A stretch of 64,000 bases of DNA from Owenia fusiformis (lineage: Eukaryota > Annelida > Polychaeta > Sabellida > Oweniidae): assembly GCA_903813345.2 (NCBI GenBank), contig CAIIXF020000011.1, positions 36,702,062 through 36,766,061 of the forward strand. The letters are read 5' to 3'. How positions within the stretch are numbered: position 1 is the first letter of the stretch; every line of letters begins with the position of its first letter. Shown one piece after another: positions 52,401 through 61,400 of this stretch. The notes under the pieces are model-generated. The model had not been told where the DNA came from. It saw nothing but the letters and a program-made list of their open reading frames with translations, and made no database searches. The translations under genes and the position numbers were made by a program.

Positions 52401-55400
52401 AATATTTAGTTGATGTAGTTATAAACTGTTTTCATTGTAAAATCAAAGCACAACTACAGAGTTAAAAAATTAGCTTGGGAACCACTAAAAATCCGCTTTA
52501 AATCATGAAGAACTCTATATCCTTATACGACTTTTATTTTGTACCTGTACAGTCCTATTTGCATTGAACAGTGAGAGAGCCAGAAAGCTTAGTGTCTCTC
52601 TCACTAGTTCTACATTAGTGCTGCCCAGCTGTGGCAGACAATTCACTGTGCCTTTCATATCATTTAACACAGACTGCACTTCTCTTATGTAATCCAGTTG
52701 GCTAAAATTAAGAAAAGGGGAGTGATAAAGTAGAAGAAATCAGAAAATACCAAGAAAGTGAGTTTAAACAACCAAATGGCAGAACAAGGTGGTACTTTTG
52801 TATAAAGATGACAGATATGTGGTTAATTTATCAAGCAATCTGAAAGGCTCTATTTTAAGCAATGTAAAAATGATGTTTTGTATTTTTTTAAAGATTGCTA
52901 TTTTTTCATGCAGAACTACAGGAATTAAACAAGGGCCTTTCTACAGCTGACTAATACTGAATAACATCATAGTTACAATTCATCATCATCAAACATTCTT
53001 CACTCTATCTATGGGACCATTATCAGTTTAAACATATAGCTATCTGTGATATTTTTGAGGAGCTCATGATTTCTTACATTTGATGTCTTTGAATGTCTGT
53101 TTCATAATCTTCAGGCAGCTTGCGTTCTTCATTGTGTATCATTGCACTAAGGATTTGTAAACAGCGGGTGTTCAAGAGGGCTTCAGCCTCATTCATCTCG
53201 CTTAAATACTTGGATGATATCCTACAAAAATACATCAACATGTATGAAGTCAATACATCCTAATTGATGGAATATCATTATCACAAGAGAGGGAATATAT
53301 CACATAAAATCATTATCACAAGAGAGGGAATATATCACATAAAATCATTATCATAATTGAGGGAATATATCGTATAAAATCATTATCACAAGAGAGGGAA
53401 TATATCACATAAAATCATTATCACAAGAGATGAAATATATCACATAAAATCATTATCACAAGATAGGGAATATATCACATAAAATCATTATCATAATTGA
53501 GGGAATATATCATATATAATCATTATCACAAGAGAGGGAATATATCACATAAAATCATTATCACAAGATAGGGAATATATCACATAAAATCATTATCATA
53601 ATTGAGGGAATATATCGTATAAAATCATTATCACAAGAGAGGGAATATATCACATAAAATCATTATCACAAGAGAGGAAATATATCATATAAAACCATTT
53701 TCACAAGAGAGTGAATTTATCATATAAAACCATTAAATTTTGTATTATTATTTAGAGTTAAGATATTTTATGTACAATTTTATGCACAATACTATCAATA
53801 CTGCTAAATATAGGCTGTGATTGCTTTACTCACTCGAGTTGTTGTATAAGCTTTGCGGCTGGAGCATATTTTTTCTTTACATGCTTGTGATGCTTTGGAT
53901 CTTGACTTAGAAAACTTTTTACCAGATTCTGGAATTCCTCTCCAAGAGGGAGCTGCTGGTCTCCACCAAGCTCAGTGTATTCTGGGATACAAAATGGCAG
54001 TTAAAATTTATGCAAATACAGACATTGTGGCATAGAATCTCCTTTTGATGAAGAATTTTTTCTCATTCTCAACTTTCTAGATTTAATCATTAAAATATTT
54101 TGGAATACATGACATTTTCTAAGACCTAGAATCAATAATCCTTACCTCTTTTATTTCCGTTTATCTTAAGTTGAGCCTTTACAGTGTTGTGTCCTCCATA
54201 GAGAAGACTGGCATTCATACTGAACATTCTAAGCCTGTTGTTCAGGGCTATCTCATCCTTGTAGTACTGTACCTGACTGGAACCCTATGGAGCAAATTCA
54301 TGGAATAATCAGATGTGAAGTTATACATGCGTTTCATTAAAATTTCAAAGAACAAACTAAAAAGCAAATAATGAAAACAATAGGCAAAATTATTGGAAAA
54401 AATAAAACAATTTCTACTCACAAATCCAGCCTCCTCTGCATTGACCCAGTCTAAAGTAGCAAACGACCTAGCAAATGCCTCAGTTTCCTAAAGCAAAACA
54501 ATAATATACAAGATTGAATATAATGAACAGACACGCTGGACTAAAGATAGAGAACTTTTGAGAGAAATAGCTTGGTAAATGAAAAACCAAACTGAAATAT
54601 TTGAGGAAATATTTAGTTATTACTTACAGTTGTTGGTATAGAAGATACAGTTGCCACGGTTGTCACACACATCATGATTGTCTTCAAATGGGATGGGTTT
54701 GTCACACAAGTTCTAATCCCTTCACATAGTTTCTACAATATATAGTGGTATATATAAGTAATTGTATTTTATAGTGCCCCACATACTTTCTTCAAAACAT
54801 TTAATGATTACAGACATTAATGCATCACACAATTTCTAATATGACTGAACATGTTTTATTACAATTACAGAATAATGTACTTGAGAGGATTCATGGCCTG
54901 AGTTATGGGAAACTAGTAATACTCTCTCTCGGTGAACTAACTTTTACTGTCAGACCTTCAGTTAATCAACCAACATTTTTGGCTGTAAATTGACACAACT
55001 TGAAACGACCTCCTTCAATACCTACCAATAGTAACAAAGCAATCCGCTCAGTGACTTCTATTTCTGCTTCATAATTATCTACATCTGCAGAGAAGAAATT
55101 GCTGTAAAATGTCTGCAAATATAAATGAAACAATAATTTATTGCAAATTTCAAACAAATAGTATGTATTGCAATTGTCATATTTGAATCATCTTTCACTT
55201 CAAGTACTGTGTAAATACCTTGTTTGTTTGTTATTATCTATCAACTAGAGTAATTCATGATTTCTAATTACATATTCCAACTCACTGCAACATTGTTGAT
55301 AGTTTAGATTCACAAAATATGTATACTTTTTGGTTCAACATAAATGTAGTGAAATCATCAACCTACCCTGAGGAAAGGCATGGCTCCATCTAGCATGAAC

Positions 55401-58400
55401 CACAGTTTGTCATGCAGTGCAGCATTTGTTATATTCTCAGTATCTTTCATCCTAAAAACATACATATACGAGGGTTGATCCAAAAGTTCTCCACTGTTTT
55501 ATCTAAAAAAATTATTTCTTGGTGAATTTTGTTCAAACTTGGTCAGAAGGAACATGAATATGATAGCTTGGTATTGTATTAATATCGTATGTAGAGTCTA
55601 ACACATGATATACATTGTACACTATAAATATCACAATGCAACACTGATCTTGCTATACAAATAAATTCTGATTTTAAATTTTTTGAATCGTACATCCCTA
55701 CTAAGCTTGAGAAATGAATCAATCAAATATTTGCTGATAATAAAACACAAATGGGAAAACTAACCGGTGAGATGGATGTAGTTTAAGCATGCTTTTAAGT
55801 TCCTCTCTATCAGTTGACTTCACTGCTTCTGACATAGAATCTATCTGGCTGCAGAGTTCAGTCAGGTATGACCACAGAGAACTGGAATCAATGGATTAAA
55901 ATACATAGATGCAACCACAAAAGCAAATATGTTTTGTCCCCACCCTCCCCTTGTCAATATCCATATCTGTCTCAGAGTTCCATGTACCCTCAAAACAACT
56001 CCTGGTTCCATGAATTTATCCCAAAGTTATATAAGAAAAATGTTTTCAAGTCTTACTCTTGATGTGAAAGTTCTGCTGCACCAGACTCTATGATACTTGA
56101 GCCACTGTTCATATAGACATTCAGCATGTACTGCAGGAAGGACCTCTTTAGGTGGCACTGTACATCAGGATTGTTGAGCACAAGGAGAATCTCATCCAAA
56201 GGTAAGATGGACTGGCAGAGAGACTCAATATATCTGCTCTCACCCTAAAATGAATTTATTCATTTTTATATATTCATTATTGCTCTCTTTTTAGTAGTTC
56301 TTTAATGTACATTTACAGCTATTTTATTGCATTTCCACTGGTATTTGTACAGGTATTTTACAGGTTCTATAATGATGTCTTTCACTTCTAATGACTTGAG
56401 TGAACATCTGATTTATATTGTAAAAACATTTTACAGTAAAATAGTTACACAGGATTATGGTGAATAGAAGACTTAAACTGTTAAAGGAGTTAGTAAATAT
56501 TGAACTCAATGATATTTACTTCAGCACATGTAGAGAGCAGGTCAACAAGTCCTATGAGGTATCTCAACTTAACAGGGCCTGACTTGTTCATGAGAATCTT
56601 CTCCCTACAAAATAACACATGTACACCATGAAACATGTACAATATTAATATAACACATGTACAATATAACACATGTACAATATAACACATGTACAATATA
56701 ACACATGTAAAACCTAACTGTTACTCCTATAGCTTTTACTAATTATTGGATAATATGCCTGATATTGAAAATGGGATAAAATGTAAACTAAGGTTTGGCC
56801 CAAGCCAGACAGGTTATCAATAAGTTAAAATGGGATGCCATAATGATATATATACCTCTCCTCATAAGGTTTCTCAAACATGTAGAATATCTTGCTGTAA
56901 TTCATCATGAGGTATTTCATCACAATTGACTGGTTCCGTTTTAAGCACAGATCAAGACCTTCCACCTACAAGAAAAAAGTTGTAATTTCACTAATATATG
57001 GAAATGTTGGCATTTGTTTTTATTTAAAGAAACATGCATGTGATGGTTTGATTATTAATGATGATTGTTTTTATGGTGTTTTTAGTTCAAGAAAATACTG
57101 GTGATATGAAGAAAATCAGTCTTGTATTAAAGTTATTTTCTGGAAGACAGACGGACAGACGGATGGACTGACAGACACTTTGAGTTAAAGCAATAGTGAT
57201 TGCTTCCAATAACCTCATTCCTACCTTTACAATGGCTGCTAGTAGATAAAGGAATTCAGGTGCATTCTGGCGGTGTTGGCAGACAAGCTGAATAATTGAT
57301 TTGATCTGCTGGGGCACTACTTTGATACATATCTGCTGGTTAGCTACAAACACCTACAACAACAAATGAATTTATAATTTAAATGATGAATTGATTTTGG
57401 AGAATGCACAAGAAATGAAAAACAAGACACATAGTGATAAATATCGCACTTTGAAGAGCAAACTGGCCACCATGCAATTTACCCAGCATGGCCAAAACCT
57501 AATCAGACCTTGGCACTAGTCTGCTCTTGCATCTGTAAACATTTCAAGTTGACAAGTTTAGCGGTTTTCCTGCAATTTTGATGACAAGAATTTATTTGTA
57601 GTCTTGAACTTTGGGAAAATTTAGATAACATTGTTTGTGACCTAATTTGATGACCTTCGACCTTGAAAATTTCACTTTTTCAGACCTCAGTAGGTGTTTT
57701 GTAATTAAGCTGACCTAAATTTAAATCCAAAATATCAATTTAGAAAATCAACTTTTTTGACCTTTTCAAGGTCACTGAAGGTGAATGAAAGGTCAAATCT
57801 GAAATCTAAGGTTAGATTTAAACTTCTGAGAACTTGTAGATGTTTTTTAAAAAAAAATTTGGTCAATTTGGAGCAAGTTGAAAAATTCAAAATGGCCACC
57901 AAATTGAAAAATTCAAAATGGCCACCATGTAATTCAGCCAGCATACCCAAAACCTAATCAGATCTTGGCAATAGTCTGCTCTTGCATCTGTAAAAATTTC
58001 AAGTTGAACGTATAAGTGGTTTTCCTGGAATTTTGATGACAAGATTTGTTGAAAAATTCAAAATGGCCGCCACGTAGTTTACCCAGCATGCCCTTAACCT
58101 AATCAGATCTTGGCACTAGTCTGCTTTTGCATGTGTTAAAGTTCAAGTTGAACAGGTTAGCGGGTTTCTTGGAATTTTGATGACAAGAATTGATTTGTAG
58201 TCTCAAACTTTGAGAAACTTGGATAACATCATTTGTGACCTAGTTTAATGACCTTGACCTTCGACCTTGAAAATTTTACTTTTTCAGACCTCAGTAGGTG
58301 TTTTGTAATTAAGCTGACCTAAATTTAAATCCAAAATATCAATTTAGAAAATCAACTTTTTTTACCTTTTCAAGGTCACTGAAGGTGAATGAAAGGTCAA

Positions 58401-61400
58401 ATCTGAAATCTAAGGTCAGATTTGAACTTCTGAGAACTTGTAGATGTTTTTTAAAAAAAATTTGGTCAATTTGGAGCAAGTTGAAAAATTCAAAATGGCC
58501 GCCAAATTGAAAAATTCAAAATGGCCACCATGTAATTCAGCCAGCATACCCAAAACCTAATCAGATCTTGGCAATAGTCTGCTCTTGCATCTGTAAAAAT
58601 TTCAAGTTGAACGGATAAGTGGTTTTCCTGAAATTTTGATGACAAGATTTGTTGAAAAATTCAAAATGGCCGCCACGTAGTTTACCCAGCATGCCCTTAA
58701 CCTAATCAGATCTTGGCACTAGTCTGCTATTGCATGTGTAAAAAGTTCAAGTTGAACAGGTTTGCGGGTTTCTTGGAATTTTGATGACAAGAATTGATTT
58801 GTAGTCTCAAACTTTGAGAAACTTGGATAACATCATTTGTGACCTAGTTTAATGACCTTGACCTTCGACCTTGAAAATTTCACTTTTTCAGACCTCAGTA
58901 GGTGTTTTGTAATTAAGCTGACCTAAATTTAAATCCAAAATATCAATTTAGAAAATCAACTTTTTTGACCTTTTCAAGGTCACTGAAGGTGAATGAAAGG
59001 TCAAATCTGAAATCTAAGGTCAGGTTTGAACTTCTGAGAACTTGTAGATGTTTTTAAAAAAAAATTTAGTCAATTTGGAGCAAGTTGAAAAATTCAAAAT
59101 GGCCGCCAAATTGAAAAATTCAAAATGGCCACCATGTAATTCAGCCAGCATACCCAAAACCTAATCAGATCTTGGCAATAGTCTGCTCTTGCATCTGTAA
59201 AAATTTCAAGTTGAACGGATAAGTGGTTTTCCTGGAATTTTGATGACAAGATTTGTTAAAAAATTCAAAATGGCCGCCACGTAGTTTACCCAGCATGCCC
59301 TTAACCTAATCAGATCTTGGTACTAGTCTGCTCTTGCATCTGTAAAAATTTCAAGTTGAACAGGTAAGCAGTTATCCTTGAAATTTGATGACAAGATGTG
59401 GTTTATGTCCCGCCCGCCCGACCGCCCGCCCGCCCGCCCAACAGCACAAGACGACGACAATATAGCACTTTTTCAAAGTGCGATAAAAAACATTTATAAA
59501 ATCATAGACATGTATTTGTCAGTGGTTTAACACGATAACCTACTTTGGGATTTCTTAAATTGTCCTTTATGACACCCTTAACATGACACCTTAAACACCA
59601 TTAACATGACTCTATTTGACACAAGAAGCCCTATCTGTCTGTGAGGTCATCTACAAGATATTAATTAAGATCCAAGAACCTATTTTGGGGAAATCTCTTC
59701 ATTAACTTAATGGTCATAACACTTAATTTTAGTAAGCATAAGATGTCCACGTGACCTAGCTGTTTGAGTGTTATCGCATAAGATGTCCACGTGACCTAGC
59801 TGTTTGAGTGTTATCGCATAAGATGTCCACGTGACCTAGCTGTTTGAGTGTTATCGCATAAGATGTCCACGTGACCTACCTGTTTGAGTGTTATCGCATA
59901 AGAAATCCACGTGACCTACCTGTTTGAGTGTGACCGCCAGTTGACTCTCAACATGAGGGATTTCAAGGAGTTGTCCCAGCTTTTTAAAGACTTTGTTTTG
60001 GATCTCGTCATTCCCCTTTACCAGCCCCCTCAACAGCTTAAGGCCCATCATCTTCATTGACCTCTGAGGTTTTGACTGGAATAAAGTAATATTAACCAGT
60101 ACTGAATACAGGGTGTCCCATCACCTTCATTGACCTCTGGGGTTTTGACTGGAATAAAGTAATATTAACCAGTACTGAATACAGGGTGTCCCATCACCTT
60201 CATTGACCTCTGGGGTTTTGACTGGAATAAAGTAATATTAAAGTAATATTAACCAATATTGAATACAGGGTGACCCATGAGCAGTTATTATGATGCTTCA
60301 TAATTGTGTGTATACCAATCACAAATTGACCATTCTTTTTTAAAATGTAAAAATACAATAAAATTAAGCTAAAATTAAGCTCACACTTGCAACTTGTATA
60401 TAGGAAATTGATATTTCGTCAACAATTAAGAAATAAGACTTTAATAACGAAATAAGACTTTAATAACAAAAAAAATCAACCAAAAAGGCGCCTTAATTTG
60501 ACTTACTATCGTGTCATAGTCCATGGTAAGCATTGTAAAGAGAAGGTCAAGGACACCATGACAAAGCATGATGTTCTGGTTCACTGGATGTCCAATATTT
60601 GGGTCATCTCTGAATGAACAGCATCTTAAATAGAAACATCAAAGTAAATATGCAGAAAATGATCATTTATTTTAAATTGATAACTATCATAATATAATTT
60701 CATGTATATGTACATCATATACATCATTGGTTGCAAAACCTGCCCTTCGGGGCATCAACAATGATTCATGGTATTATAAAGTACATCCAATAAATGAATA
60801 TGTCTTTTTGTGTATGGTCAATTGGTCTTATCTCGATATTTTTTGGACTTCGTGGAGCGGATTGGGAGCTTACTAAATATGGAGATATAGTCAGTGCATG
60901 TAATTAGTTAAAATACTTACTCGAGATATCTGAAGAATATTTCTTCAACTTTGAATGCCTGTTTGTCGTTGAGGCGGATCCTTGAGAGGTTACGTAACAA
61001 TGGGTTTTGGTTTTGTACCTCTCTGTGGACTGAACATGAATCAAGTGTAGTGAATACCTGAGAGAATATTCAACACAGAATTAGCATTACATGGGTATAA
61101 AATTCTGAAAATCAAGAAGACATTACTGCTCATATTATATTGTTGCCTACTCTATCAGAGATTCACAAAAATTACATCTCATATTTATTTTCTATGTATA
61201 TAATTAAAATATAATTTTGGTATTGCTCGGGGGAAACAATAAAACCCTTGAAAATTAATTAAGAGTTGTTTGAATAATCCCGGTTTTTCTGTCGAGAATA
61301 ATCAGTAAAGATCACAACTCGTTAATAAAAAAATATCGCCGAATATAATTTTATATATTACCTGAGTGGTAGTAAGCTTGGTAAACATGTCAGTCTTTGA

